Counted from the first letter of the stretch, positions 29,123 through 37,552 are shown. The stretch: DNA of 64,000 bases from an uncultured Bacteroidales bacterium (GCA_902782665.1 CACZOA010000049.1:29889-93888); one strand, 5' to 3'. Notes: a model not told the origin generated them from the letters alone. Program-made: numbers and translations.

Positions 29123-31508
29123 ATTCGAATCCTCCTTTCATAAGTTCTTTGATTATCTCATTGTCGAACTCACGTCCGCAATTCCACAGCGACTCATCCG
29201 TTATATCATCATACAACAGAGAAACAGAATCTGTGTTATACAGGCCAGCGACAGTCTCAGCCGTTTCATTTATCTCCTGAGGCGTGAAATAACTGAATGC
29301 AAGTCTTAGAGACGGGAGGATCTCCATAAAATCGTTGGTGTCCATCGAAGTCAGGAGTTCATCCGTCATAACAAGAAAATCATTCTCTGCAAAAACGATG
29401 TCTCTCGCAGTAGAGAAAAGGCCCTTTAGATAATCAGCACCCTGCTTCTTTACAGCGATTGTTCCGTTAAGGTATCCGCACATTGCCGCCTCAGCATCTT
29501 TCTGTCGAGCCGGATCTCCAATACAGAGGAGCCCCATTGCCGCACCGTATACAGCAGGATTCCTGTTGTTTGCTTTAATTAGTTGATTGAGTGCAGCGAT
29601 AAGCGAATCCCTTCGTTCTGAAAGAATACATTCCGTCAACGAAAAGAACTGTTTCATCAACGAGCAAAGATCATCTGCCTTTTCATCCGGCACAGATGCC
29701 ATTGCTGGCAGAAGCATAACAATCTTGTCAAAGCATTTTGACATCAGTGGCAGAATCGTTTCGTCTTCATATTCATACAGACGCTTAAGTTCCAACAACG
29801 TCCGAAAATAAGAAAGAGCCTTTCCTACCGAAAAGAAATCTCCATCCGAGACGACGAGTCTCTGAAGAGTATCGCTTTCGTTATCTATGCTTATGCCCAT
29901 AAGGAAACAATCTACCGCAAGATGGGCCGCATTTTCACAACGTTGTTCATTTCGGAACATATTCACAGCGACATTTGTACAAGCATCCTCTATTGTGAAC
30001 CCATCAGTAGTACGATCGATAAGTGTGGAGTCTACAGCTGGAGATCTGCGGTATTTCCACTCCTCACGCACTCTGCTGCAGTCACATTCGTTATGAAGGT
30101 CAGGACCTTTTATTCTCTCGCAGAAACCGGTGTCAAGGAAACAGAGTCTGTGAAAGAATCTGCTGAGTTGCAGACCTTTTTCAGAAGAAAACAGCGCACA
30201 TTCCACATGCTGGGCTGTAATGACATTCGTTTTAAGCCTGAACAAACGACATTGTTCTTCAAAATCCGCAACCAATGGAGGAGTATGGTTTTTATCACCT
30301 ATACGCCCTATTTTATCACCTGTCGCAAGTTTGTTCAGTATATCAAGAGGCATCGCAGAAGAGATTGTCTTCTCGCCTTTAATCATGGCTCCAGTCACGC
30401 CATCGATAAGTTCAGTCATTCCGCACTCACGTACACCTCTAAGAGAGGCAAGACCACTCATCAACATTTTTGCGGCGGTGACATCAGCAATCGACACAGG
30501 AATATCTTTTTTTGACGCCTCCTTGCTGGTTTTAACCAACAGATTTAGTGTTTCGTCATCATATACCCCTTTGAAATCTTTTCCGTTCCTCAGGCTCTTG
30601 TATATGCAATCGTAAAAATAAGGCCATTTCATTCCAGAGGCATATCCGTGCAAAGCATCCGCCGCTTCATAAGAATATGCGGCAGGAAAAGATCCTGTGC
30701 AATCATCAGGGATTTTGTGTAAACCCACCGTCGGGATATCTCCTTCCAGAAGTTTTATCAGACCTGGAGTATGAAAACCACCAGTCACGACAAGCACACG
30801 TTTGTATGTGTCCATAGACTTCCGAATATTTGCCGCCATATACTGTTCTCTGACAATAGTACCGTCGTCAGAAAGCTCTTCCTCTGTCACATCCCTACGT
30901 ATGAGCGAGCAATAAGTGTACATGTTGTGCACAAATTTTTCGGGAGTCAGTTCCAGTCCAGCAATCTCAAAATACTTTTCCCAGAACTCATCAAAATCCT
31001 TTACATTAGTTTTTTCGCACAAGTATTTATAATAATCACCTATGGTCAGTCTACCGTCGTCAGCATAATTCTGCTTTTCATATCTTCGCAAGCCCTTTCC
31101 ACCCGCTGTGTTGATCAGGATCTCGCAATATGGCAAATCGATGAACCGAGACGGAATTCCGAGTCTTTTGGCCTCACACATCGCATTATATTCTGGAGAC
31201 GAATACAAAAAAGGATAGTAGCAACGATAGTTTCCACCATCGCTGTCGATCAGTTTTTTCTTATCCTTATAAAAATAATATATTGCCGACGGTAATACAG
31301 TATTATCATCAGTCAATACAGGAATAAGATCGCATGCGTTCTCAGGCCCTTCAATCAAAATGATTTCCGGACGGTAAAGATCTATCGTGCGAGTAAGATG
31401 ATATGAGCAGACAGGGCTGTGATGTCTAACGGGGAAAAACAGCACAGGAGCTGAAAGGTCAAAATCGATCATCTCAGCTGGTTTGCTGTCTTGATGTATT
31501 CGTTCCAT
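29115..31508 (-). CDS. DUF5682 family protein (YehM-like)
   Basis: A 797-residue protein. Its N-terminal half has motifs like those of the TraB/ChaN/erythromycin-esterase-like fold: FFPVRHHSPVC (RHH at 28-30), LIEGPENACD (GPENA at 54-58) and VVTGGFHTPGL. The conserved His and Glu could form an active site, but no reaction is known for DUF5682. The C-terminal part is helical and repeat-like. It overlaps the MoxR gene by 40 bases and the VWA gene by 8, so the set is tightly coupled. Confidence 0.8.
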   Translation of the reverse strand: MERIHQDSKPAEMIDFDLSAPVLFFPVRHHSPVCSYHLTRTIDLYRPEIILIEGPENACDLIPVLTDDNTVLPSAIYYFYKDKKKLIDSDGGNYRCYYPFLYSSPEYNAMCEAKRLGIPSRFIDLPYCEILINTAGGKGLRRYEKQNYADDGRLTIGDYYKYLCEKTNVKDFDEFWEKYFEIAGLELTPEKFVHNMYTYCSLIRRDVTEEELSDDGTIVREQYMAANIRKSMDTYKRVLVVTGGFHTPGLIKLLEGDIPTVGLHKIPDDCTGSFPAAYSYEAADALHGYASGMKWPYFYDCIYKSLRNGKDFKGVYDDETLNLLVKTSKEASKKDIPVSIADVTAAKMLMSGLASLRGVRECGMTELIDGVTGAMIKGEKTISSAMPLDILNKLATGDKIGRIGDKNHTPPLVADFEEQCRLFRLKTNVITAQHVECALFSSEKGLQLSRFFHRLCFLDTGFCERIKGPDLHNECDCSRVREEWKYRRSPAVDSTLIDRTTDGFTIEDACTNVAVNMFRNEQRCENAAHLAVDCFLMGISIDNESDTLQRLVVSDGDFFSVGKALSYFRTLLELKRLYEYEDETILPLMSKCFDKIVMLLPAMASVPDEKADDLCSLMKQFFSLTECILSERRDSLIAALNQLIKANNRNPAVYGAAMGLLCIGDPARQKDAEAAMCGYLNGTIAVKKQGADYLKGLFSTARDIVFAENDFLVMTDELLTSMDTNDFMEILPSLRLAFSYFTPQEINETAETVAGLYNTDSVSLLYDDITDESLWNCGREFDNEIIKELMKGGFEYA

Positions 31509-32569
31509 AAATCACCTGCCTTGCTTTTTTCTTTTGACACAGTTTTGAAATAACTTCTGAGTTTTTCCAAATCGTCCTTGTTTTCCTTGCACACTGCGCC
31601 AAGAAGGCCCTCAGTAAGAACAGCAGGTTCTATACGACCACTGCCATAATACCAGGCATGACACAGAGCCTGATAATACACGGACACAGCCTCAGCGGTA
31701 CTCATCACAGCGTTGGGACGCTCAATCACCGTACCCTCTGAAGTCATACCCTCACGCAACTCATGATATGTCACAGCAAGAAGTTCAGCCACATCCGTAT
31801 CCACAGGGCACTCGATATTTGCCGACTTGGCAAGTTCTGAAGCCTCTCGGATTATAATTTCCTTTTCAAGTCTCACATCCCTTACAGGCTCTACTGTCTC
31901 GAAGTTAAAACGTCTTTTCAAAGCTCCAGACATCTCATTGACACCCTTGTCACGCGTATTCGCAGTACCAATTATATTGAAGCCCGGTTTGGCAAGGACA
32001 AGTCCATCATCTCCCATTTCCGGTATGTTCATTATCTGGTCGGACATGACAGAGATCAAGCTGTCCTGTATCTCTGCCGGAGTACGGGTAATCTCCTCAA
32101 ATCTTGTGAAAATGCCCTTTTCCATGCCTATAAGCAAAGGAGACGGTACCATAGCCTCACGACATGGGCCCTTTGACAGAAGCAGTGCATAGTTCCAACT
32201 GTACTTTATCATATCCTCAGTAGTGCCGGCAGTACCCTGGACAGTATTGGTTGATACGCCACAACATGCGGCAGACAAAAGTTCGGAGAGCATTGTCTTA
32301 GCGGTGCCCGGTTCACCCACCAGCATAAGTCCACGGTTTCCAGCAAGAGTTATGATCGCTCTCTCGACAAGAGCGTCGTTACCATAGAACTTACGTTTGA
32401 TTTTCACTTTACCGTCAGGAGTATCGACGTCTCCACCAAGAATGAATGTTCTCACCGCAGCAGGAGAGAGTCTCCAGTTTGCAGGTCTTCTAGCTTTGTC
32501 ATTATTTTCAAGGGCACTGAGTTCTTCCGAATAGCGCACTTCTACAGGAGGCTTGATAAATTGTTCCAT
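31469..32569 (-). CDS. MoxR-family AAA+ ATPase (YehL-like)
   Basis: A 366-residue AAA+ protein and the first gene of the five-gene operon. The Walker A GEPGTAKT is at 85-92. A Walker B-like GIFTRFEEITRTPAEIQDSL, sensor 1 (FNIIGTANTRDKG) and an arginine-finger region (SGALKRRFNFETVEPV) follow. MoxR ATPases work with VWA proteins as chaperones that remodel or load metals onto targets. The start codon lies after an intergenic region of 460 bases where the operon promoter should be. Confidence 0.9.
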   Translation of the reverse strand: MEQFIKPPVEVRYSEELSALENNDKARRPANWRLSPAAVRTFILGGDVDTPDGKVKIKRKFYGNDALVERAIITLAGNRGLMLVGEPGTAKTMLSELLSAACCGVSTNTVQGTAGTTEDMIKYSWNYALLLSKGPCREAMVPSPLLIGMEKGIFTRFEEITRTPAEIQDSLISVMSDQIMNIPEMGDDGLVLAKPGFNIIGTANTRDKGVNEMSGALKRRFNFETVEPVRDVRLEKEIIIREASELAKSANIECPVDTDVAELLAVTYHELREGMTSEGTVIERPNAVMSTAEAVSVYYQALCHAWYYGSGRIEPAVLTEGLLGAVCKENKDDLEKLRSYFKTVSKEKSKAGDLWNEYIKTANQLR

Positions 32570-33029
32570 ATTCGTATCAGTTGACGGAATTATATAAAAT
32601 TATACGCTTAATCAAAAAGCTGGTTACAGTCTTATTCAACACAGAGACACAGGGTTCTCAGAGATTTTTATAAGCTGTTCGATTTTCTAATTATCCACAA
32701 TCAAAAAGCATGTGGATTTCATCGAGCTCACGTTAGATTAAGAAAAACTTCTAAAATCAGTAGATCACAGATCAAACTAACAAAGGTCTGCAATTAAAAC
32801 ATACGCAACCTTTTCACAAAGATTCATAAAATCTTGGAAATCTACAAGAAAAAGACAAAAGATTTAGATAAGAAGAGAAATGTTCTTGAGCAGGCATGTT
32901 TTTTCTGGCATTTTAACACGATAAAAAGGAGAATTCCATGATCGTAGGGGCAGGTTTCAAACCTGCCCGCAATAGGAATAATGAGAAAACAGAAACATGG
33001 AAAAACAAATAAGACTCATCGAACTGACC
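32570..33029. other. 460-base gap upstream of the MoxR operon
   Basis: No gene is seen. It should contain the promoter of the minus-strand MoxR operon, but I found no clear TTTG/TAnnTTTG pair. A palindromic repeat lies at 32944-32970. Confidence 0.5.
32944..32970. repeat. GTAGGGGC-type palindrome
   Basis: GTAGGGGCAGGTTT, a single C, then AAACCTGCCC form a perfect 10-bp inverted repeat at 32948-32968. It shares the GTAGGGGC head with the element at 22529. Confidence 0.7.
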
Positions 33030-33371
33030 TTACTTTAGATTCAAAAGGTCCTCATCAAAATCATTCAAAATCATTTTTACATCATACTCTGGTCCTAATT
33101 CTTCACACAACTTCACATACGCATCACGGGAAACTTTCAAAAAATCCTCTATTTGATTTTTATTCCACAATATATCACCGTTTGGTTCCTCTCGATTCAA
33201 GCATGTATCATACAAATCAATCAGATCATTCAAAGTCTCCTTTAATTCGTCGGATATAGGCAAATCATCTGCCTCAATGGGATAACCGTTAAACATTCTC
33301 CGTGCAGCTTCATTATCAGTCCATACACAAATGCCACTACCCCAATCAAACATAAATTTCAAATTGTACAT
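33030..33371 (-). CDS. Hypothetical protein, probable immunity protein
   Basis: A 113-residue soluble acidic protein (FMFDWGSGICVWTDNEAARR, PISDELKETLNDLIDLYDTC). I do not recognise the family with certainty. Position supports an immunity or accessory role: it is the last gene behind an LHH toxin cassette and a SUKH immunity gene in the same orientation, 31 bases after the SUKH gene. No signal peptide or membrane segment is seen. Confidence 0.6.
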   Translation of the reverse strand: MYNLKFMFDWGSGICVWTDNEAARRMFNGYPIEADDLPISDELKETLNDLIDLYDTCLNREEPNGDILWNKNQIEDFLKVSRDAYVKLCEELGPEYDVKMILNDFDEDLLNLK

Positions 33372-33402
33372 TGTAGATCAGCTCCTCTAATAATAATTTT
33401 TA

Positions 33403-33624
33403 TCAATCATTAGATCTTGCCTTCCAATACTCAACTCTTTCTTTTCGGAAATCACCTCCATTAAGCAGATATTCGCTTAATGAATCCGCAGCAAACAACA
33501 AGTCATGTCCATGCAAAAACTGATAGATTTTTCCGTCTGACTTCTGGACCATCACAGCGTTGTCTATTCCAACCGATTCTATCACATAACAATCCATCGG
33601 GAAATCTGAAAATAGTTCACGCAT
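33403..33624 (-). repeat. Direct repeat covering the 3' half of SUKH gene copy 1
   Basis: These 222 bases align without gaps to 34709-34930. By eye there are about a dozen differences (~95% identity). Similarity drops sharply at the 33624/34930 border inside the coding region. Confidence 0.85.
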
Positions 33625-33876
33625 ATTCTGGGTTCGAATAACCGTAGATACATGCCTAGAATCCACAACACCACATAATTCCATTCCATCAACTTCTATA
33701 TATCCAAAATCATGTGTATATTCCCAAAAGTCTTTTGAAAAATTGACTCCTAAAGATTCCTCTGCTTTAGCAATTTTTGATGATTCAACTCCACCTTTTG
33801 AAAAGAAATCTTCCGATTCGTCTGCTAGTGAATTAATCACTTCAATTATATTCTGTTCCATTTTTATAAAACTCAT
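33403..33876 (-). CDS. SMI1/KNR4 (SUKH) immunity protein, copy 1
   Basis: A 157-residue SUKH-superfamily protein. It has the pattern AEESLGVNFSKDFWEYTHDFG (N-terminal part) and CYVIESVGIDNAVMVQKSDG, YQFLHGHDLLFAADSLSEYL (C-terminal part). SUKH proteins commonly neutralise nuclease toxins in polymorphic toxin systems. It follows the LHH nuclease gene at 34015, its likely partner. Its last ~222 bases are nearly identical to those of the SUKH gene at 34709, while the N-terminal parts differ, which suggests recombination. Confidence 0.85.
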   Translation of the reverse strand: MSFIKMEQNIIEVINSLADESEDFFSKGGVESSKIAKAEESLGVNFSKDFWEYTHDFGYIEVDGMELCGVVDSRHVSTVIRTQNMRELFSDFPMDCYVIESVGIDNAVMVQKSDGKIYQFLHGHDLLFAADSLSEYLLNGGDFRKERVEYWKARSND

Positions 33877-34014
33877 TCAACAATTAGCACAACGATAATA
33901 GAATAAACAAATAAATTAATCTCATTACATAATTGATACAAACTTATAAACTGTTTATCAAAAATTCAAGTCATTCAAACAAACGTTTCTGATCACCTGA
34001 ATATAAAAATTATA

Positions 34015-34503
34015 TTAGAGCGTTTCACCATCTTTTTTATAACGTGATTTCCAATGGTCGCTTCGCTCCGTATCAAATTCCTTTCTGTCTATTTCCGATT
34101 TTTTCTTTTTGTCATGCAAAACTGTATCATTTCCTCCTTTATGATGTTCATCATTTGTCAATTCTGCCAATCCTGCATCACTTTTTTGACCAATATGATG
34201 TAATTCCACGCTATCACCATTTGCATCTAGAGGAGCTAATCCTTTAGCCATACGTTGTCGATTCGTTCGTCCTCTATCATCTACCACACAATCTAAATCT
34301 ATATCCTTTCTTATCAGACAAGCTTTACCATTAACCTCTACCTCCTTAAGATCAGCATTCAAATAAATATTAGCCTCATCCATTGAAATCAGTTGATCAA
34401 CAATCTCATCTGACCATCCCGGAGGATCTTTCTTCAGTATTTCTTTTTCTTCTGGAGTCAAACCAGTGGCATCCTTTGCTTGAACTCTCTCTATTTTCGT
34501 CAT
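34015..34503 (-). CDS. LHH-type HNH nuclease toxin, displaced C-terminal cassette
   Basis: A 162-residue tip with the HNH/EndoVII-superfamily LHH signature: DDRGRTNRQRMAKGLAPLD, ELHHIGQK (LHH at 101-103) and NDEHHKGGN (117-125). These toxins cut DNA. Immediately upstream (34504-34609) lies a remnant of a PAAR-like gene in another frame, so the toxin tip is not fused to a carrier. It could start at its own ATG (34503) or be silent. A SUKH immunity gene follows. Fusion would need one frameshift at about 34495-34505. Confidence 0.75.
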   Translation of the reverse strand: MTKIERVQAKDATGLTPEEKEILKKDPPGWSDEIVDQLISMDEANIYLNADLKEVEVNGKACLIRKDIDLDCVVDDRGRTNRQRMAKGLAPLDANGDSVELHHIGQKSDAGLAELTNDEHHKGGNDTVLHDKKKKSEIDRKEFDTERSDHWKSRYKKDGETL

Positions 34504-34531
34504 TCCCAGCCAAAGGATTCATATCCGACTG
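34500..34531 (-). repeat. 32-bp exact repeat at PAAR-toxin junction, displaced copy
   Basis: Identical by eye to 37129-37160. It encodes the segment QSDMNPLAGND, which marks the border between carrier and toxin tip in the intact gene. Confidence 0.9.
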
Positions 34532-34609
34532 GTGTTCCACCTTTACGATCTCTGGAAGTGGCACGGCAGGTATTGGAAGTTGTCCTGTGGTGGTGAACGA
34601 GATTATCAA
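34504..34609 (-). pseudogene. Remnant of a DUF4280 (PAAR-like) carrier gene
   Basis: Translated, it reads ISFTTTGQLPIPAVPLPEIV then QSDMNPLAGND, matching residues 106-141 of the intact DUF4280 protein at 36678-37550. No PAAR-like N-terminus remains. The frame then leaves the LHH toxin frame. This is the typical footprint of a toxin tip displaced from its carrier by insertion of a new one. Confidence 0.8.
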
Positions 34610-34612
34610 AAG

Positions 34613-34650
34613 AAATCCCTATGGAAACTTTCGACTTTTCCATAGGGGAT
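34613..34650 (-). terminator. Hairpin between SUKH copy 2 and the PAAR remnant
   Basis: CCCTATGGAAA at 34617-34627 pairs with TTTCCATAGGG at 34637-34647: an 11-bp stem and 9-base loop, followed on the minus strand by TTTCTTTT. It likely ends transcription after the SUKH gene; a recombination-border role is possible. Confidence 0.6.
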
Positions 34651-34708
34651 CTCTTTTTTTGTCTATTAAAAATGACACACCACTAAAAACATCTGGATTG
34701 TCATCTTA

Positions 34709-34930
34709 TCAATCATTTGATCTTGCCTTCCAATACTCAACTCTTTCTTTTCGGAAATCACCTCCATTAAGCAGATATTCACTTAATGAATCTGCAGCAA
34801 ACAACAGGTCATGTCCATGCAAAAACTGATAAATTTTTCCGTCCGGCTTCTGAACCATTACAGCGTTGTCTATTCCTACCGATTCTATCACATAACAATC
34901 CATCGGAAAATCTGAAAATAGATCACGCAT
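34709..34930 (-). repeat. Direct repeat covering the 3' half of SUKH gene copy 2
   Basis: Matches 33403-33624 over 222 bases without gaps (about a dozen differences by eye). Confidence 0.85.
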
Positions 34931-35167
34931 TTCTAAAGTTCGATCGACTGTTGATAAATAAGGAGCATCATCTATGATTCCACATATTTCCATACCACCT
35001 ACTGATATTGCACCAAAATTATGTGTATATTCTACAAAATCTTTAGCAAATTCAACACCTATTTTTTCAGATGCCTGAACAATCTTTGAATATTCCATTT
35101 CTCCAATTGACAATAATTCATCAGATTCCCCTAACGAATTTATCACATCTAGAATGTTCTGATTCAT
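34709..35167 (-). CDS. SMI1/KNR4 (SUKH) immunity protein, copy 2
   Basis: A 152-residue SUKH protein whose C-terminal ~74 residues are almost the same as copy 1 (33403), while the N-terminal half is divergent (SIGEMEYSKIVQASEKIGVE; DAPYLSTVDRTLEMR). No nuclease toxin sits directly upstream, so it is an orphan immunity gene, probably kept after loss of its toxin, or one that gives protection against related strains. It starts one base after the stop of the 35169 gene. Confidence 0.85.
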   Translation of the reverse strand: MNQNILDVINSLGESDELLSIGEMEYSKIVQASEKIGVEFAKDFVEYTHNFGAISVGGMEICGIIDDAPYLSTVDRTLEMRDLFSDFPMDCYVIESVGIDNAVMVQKPDGKIYQFLHGHDLLFAADSLSEYLLNGGDFRKERVEYWKARSND

Positions 35168-35168
35168 A

Positions 35169-35639
35169 TCATGAATTTAAGTATTCATTCAAATCAACTG
35201 TTGCCTCACCGCCTTCTACATATTTCATTTTTAACAAATTATCTTTCAATTCATATGTCGTATAAACATCAGGATAATTAAATTCCATTTCTATCTCATG
35301 AGTATTAAGATTTATCAGATAAACATCTAATTCTGTAAAAACTATCAATTTATCTTTCACACGAAGTAACTCACAAAAGAAACAAATTGGTTTAATGTGT
35401 AAAACAACAGATTTTTTTGTTCGATTGTATATGCACACATCCAAATCAACACCAATAATGATTTCGTCATTACCAGTTTCCATAATTTCAGGAGCCACGC
35501 CTATAGTTGAATATGCAAATTTTATTAAATCTCCATCAAATTCAATTTTTGCATATGTTCTGTCTCCATCGAATTCAAAAAGACAAGGACATTTTAAATT
35601 ATCATACTCATCTTTTCCTATTTTATAAAATGCAAACAT
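35169..35639 (-). CDS. Hypothetical beta-rich protein, probable immunity protein
   Basis: A 156-residue beta-strand-rich cytosolic protein (FAFYKIGKDEYDNLKCPCLF; YSTIGVAPEIMETGNDEIII; LDVYLINLNTHEIEMEF). I do not recognise the family by name. The pattern of short strands resembles beta-propeller-like immunity proteins found downstream of T6SS and contact-dependent toxins. It stands beside an orphan SUKH gene. No signal peptide is seen. Confidence 0.6.
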   Translation of the reverse strand: MFAFYKIGKDEYDNLKCPCLFEFDGDRTYAKIEFDGDLIKFAYSTIGVAPEIMETGNDEIIIGVDLDVCIYNRTKKSVVLHIKPICFFCELLRVKDKLIVFTELDVYLINLNTHEIEMEFNYPDVYTTYELKDNLLKMKYVEGGEATVDLNEYLNS

Positions 35640-35799
35640 AATTATTTATCACAGGTCTTTCATATTAGCTGAATCCTACAAATTCACATCTATACAAATG
35701 AAATCATTAAAAAAATGTTCATTCATTAAATAGTCTATATGAATTCCAAGATGAAATAATAGGAAGATATAAATTTGAATGTTTTTTTAATGCCCTCCC

Positions 35800-36678
35800 C
35801 TAACGTTTTTTCGAAAACATTATTTTGTCATATATCTGTTTTCTGAAGACTTCATTCTCCTTTATTTTTTTTATATAACATCCCCAATTATATTCCCATT
35901 CCTCATCATCTCCCCAAAAATCAGGAGAGGGGCATACATATTGCATTTTTGTTGAAGTACTTCCATTTTTGATTGTGAGATTATATACATTTTTTTCTTT
36001 GTCAGAGCAGGTCTCACAATCAATTGTTAACTCTGAGTCATCTAAAAAAAATTTATTATTTTTATAAAATAAAATAAGTTTTTGATTCTCAACATACAAC
36101 ATAGAGCAAGTCCCTTCCATATCAAGCTCGAAAAATCCATCTTGCATAGGAGATGAGGCATCTACCATTTGGATTTGAGTCCCATCAAAACTGATTTTGG
36201 AAGAAGTAAAAGACAAACGAGACAAATATATTTTTGGAGTAAATATATTTTGAGAATGATTACTAAGATACCAGTCTCTGAATTCTTCATTTCCTTTCAG
36301 TTTAGTGATATACTGACCAAAATTAAGATTCGATGTTTCATATTCACTATCCTCATATCCTCCTTTATAATATGCTTCACATAACAAATTTCCTTTGTCG
36401 AAAATTTCTATTTTCCATATTTCTCGTGCCTCCCAAAATTTTTCAATTGATTCCTTAGAATGAAAAGAACAAACACACATTGCTATAGGATACTTTTTGC
36501 CTTTATATTCAAAAATGATTTTTCCATTCTCTGAATATAAAAACAAATACCTTCCTTCCAAATCAAACGTATAACAACCACACACATTTTCCCAATTGCA
36601 TACAGCATTCATGCTATTGCAATCATCATCATTTTTACTAACAAACTGACAATCAGAATTATAATCAACCAATATCAT
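35800..36678 (-). CDS. Probable immunity protein with duplicated domain
   Basis: A 292-residue soluble protein that starts inside the stop codon of the PAAR-like toxin gene (one-base overlap, TAATG). That coupling points to the cognate immunity role. It seems to contain two related halves: about 25-140 (TFDLEGRYLFLYSENGKIIF ... NFGQYITKLKGNEEFRDWYL) and about 165-290 (ELDMEGTCSMLYVENQKLIL ... NWGCYIKKIKENEVFRKQIY). It is AT-rich. The family is not recognised. Confidence 0.65.
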   Translation of the reverse strand: MILVDYNSDCQFVSKNDDDCNSMNAVCNWENVCGCYTFDLEGRYLFLYSENGKIIFEYKGKKYPIAMCVCSFHSKESIEKFWEAREIWKIEIFDKGNLLCEAYYKGGYEDSEYETSNLNFGQYITKLKGNEEFRDWYLSNHSQNIFTPKIYLSRLSFTSSKISFDGTQIQMVDASSPMQDGFFELDMEGTCSMLYVENQKLILFYKNNKFFLDDSELTIDCETCSDKEKNVYNLTIKNGSTSTKMQYVCPSPDFWGDDEEWEYNWGCYIKKIKENEVFRKQIYDKIMFSKKR

Positions 36679-37550
36679 TATTCAAGCATTTTATATTTGT
36701 TTAACACTATTAAAGAATCTTCTCCTAATTCCTTATAAATATTTTCAGCCACATCTTTTGCTGAAGGTTGAGGACGTGCAGCAGATTCAATAATTTGAAG
36801 ATCTGTCATTCCCTTTGATTTTAAATCCTCATATTTTAACGTTCCCCATTTGGTCGGTTTACCTCTTTTTCTATTATATTTAAAAATAAGATTTCGTAAA
36901 TCTTCAGGGGTCTTCATTAAATATTCAACTTTTAATTTATTTCTTTCATCATTAGCCCACCGGGCTACTTTTTCTTCATCATCACCATCATTAATTCTTT
37001 GCATACCTTCATCTTTAATTGCCCTTGCCCTTTCTGTATATTCTTCGCGTAATTTATGTTCATCGTATCCTGCTTCTTGCAAAGAATTATTATTGATTAT
37101 TGGGAGGACACGTGCTTTTAACGAATCATCATTCCCAGCCAAAGGATTCATATCCGACTGAAGGGCAGCAGCATTTGGCACTTTCGCTAAAGGCATGGAT
37201 GGTATTGGAATCTGTCCTGTTGTCTGAAATGAGATACACATCGGACATCCTAACGCACATGTTCCCTTACTGTTCTTGGTCAGAGGATGGGCTATACGAT
37301 TAATAAAAAAATCATTACATGGATTGTCCCATTTTGTAATCATGCAAACACAAGGCTTGGGCATATTGGGCACCATATTGCATGTGCCAAATGCAGGCGA
37401 CGGGAAAACAGGACCCAATGACATAGATGTCACAGCCAACTTCCCATTGAAATGGACATTCATGTTGTCCATAATATTGTTCAACATTGCAGGAGCAACA
37501 CCGAACTGACACATTGCCATCGCTCCTTTCACTATAAACTCATCCTGCAT
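36678..37550 (-). CDS. T6SS PAAR-like (DUF4280) protein with C-terminal toxin
   Basis: A 290-residue effector. Residues 1-~130 are a DUF4280 PAAR-like domain (KGAMAMCQFGVAP, FGTCNMVPNMPKPCVCMITK, KGTCALGCPMCISF) that caps the VgrG spike. The border sequence QSDMNPLAGND lies at 131-141. The remainder (~149 residues) is a helical toxin candidate with EEKVARWANDERNKLKVEYL, LRNLIFKYNRKRGKPTKWG and IIESAARPQPSAKD. I recall similar ARWA-RN-LK tips in other polymorphic toxins, but cannot name an activity. The probable immunity gene follows with one-base overlap. Confidence 0.85.
   Translation of the reverse strand: MQDEFIVKGAMAMCQFGVAPAMLNNIMDNMNVHFNGKLAVTSMSLGPVFPSPAFGTCNMVPNMPKPCVCMITKWDNPCNDFFINRIAHPLTKNSKGTCALGCPMCISFQTTGQIPIPSMPLAKVPNAAALQSDMNPLAGNDDSLKARVLPIINNNSLQEAGYDEHKLREEYTERARAIKDEGMQRINDGDDEEKVARWANDERNKLKVEYLMKTPEDLRNLIFKYNRKRGKPTKWGTLKYEDLKSKGMTDLQIIESAARPQPSAKDVAENIYKELGEDSLIVLNKYKMLE
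37129..37160 (-). repeat. 32-bp exact repeat at PAAR-toxin junction, intact copy
   Basis: Same sequence as 34500-34531; encodes residues 131-141 of the intact DUF4280-toxin gene. Confidence 0.9.
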
Positions 37551-37552
37551 AT

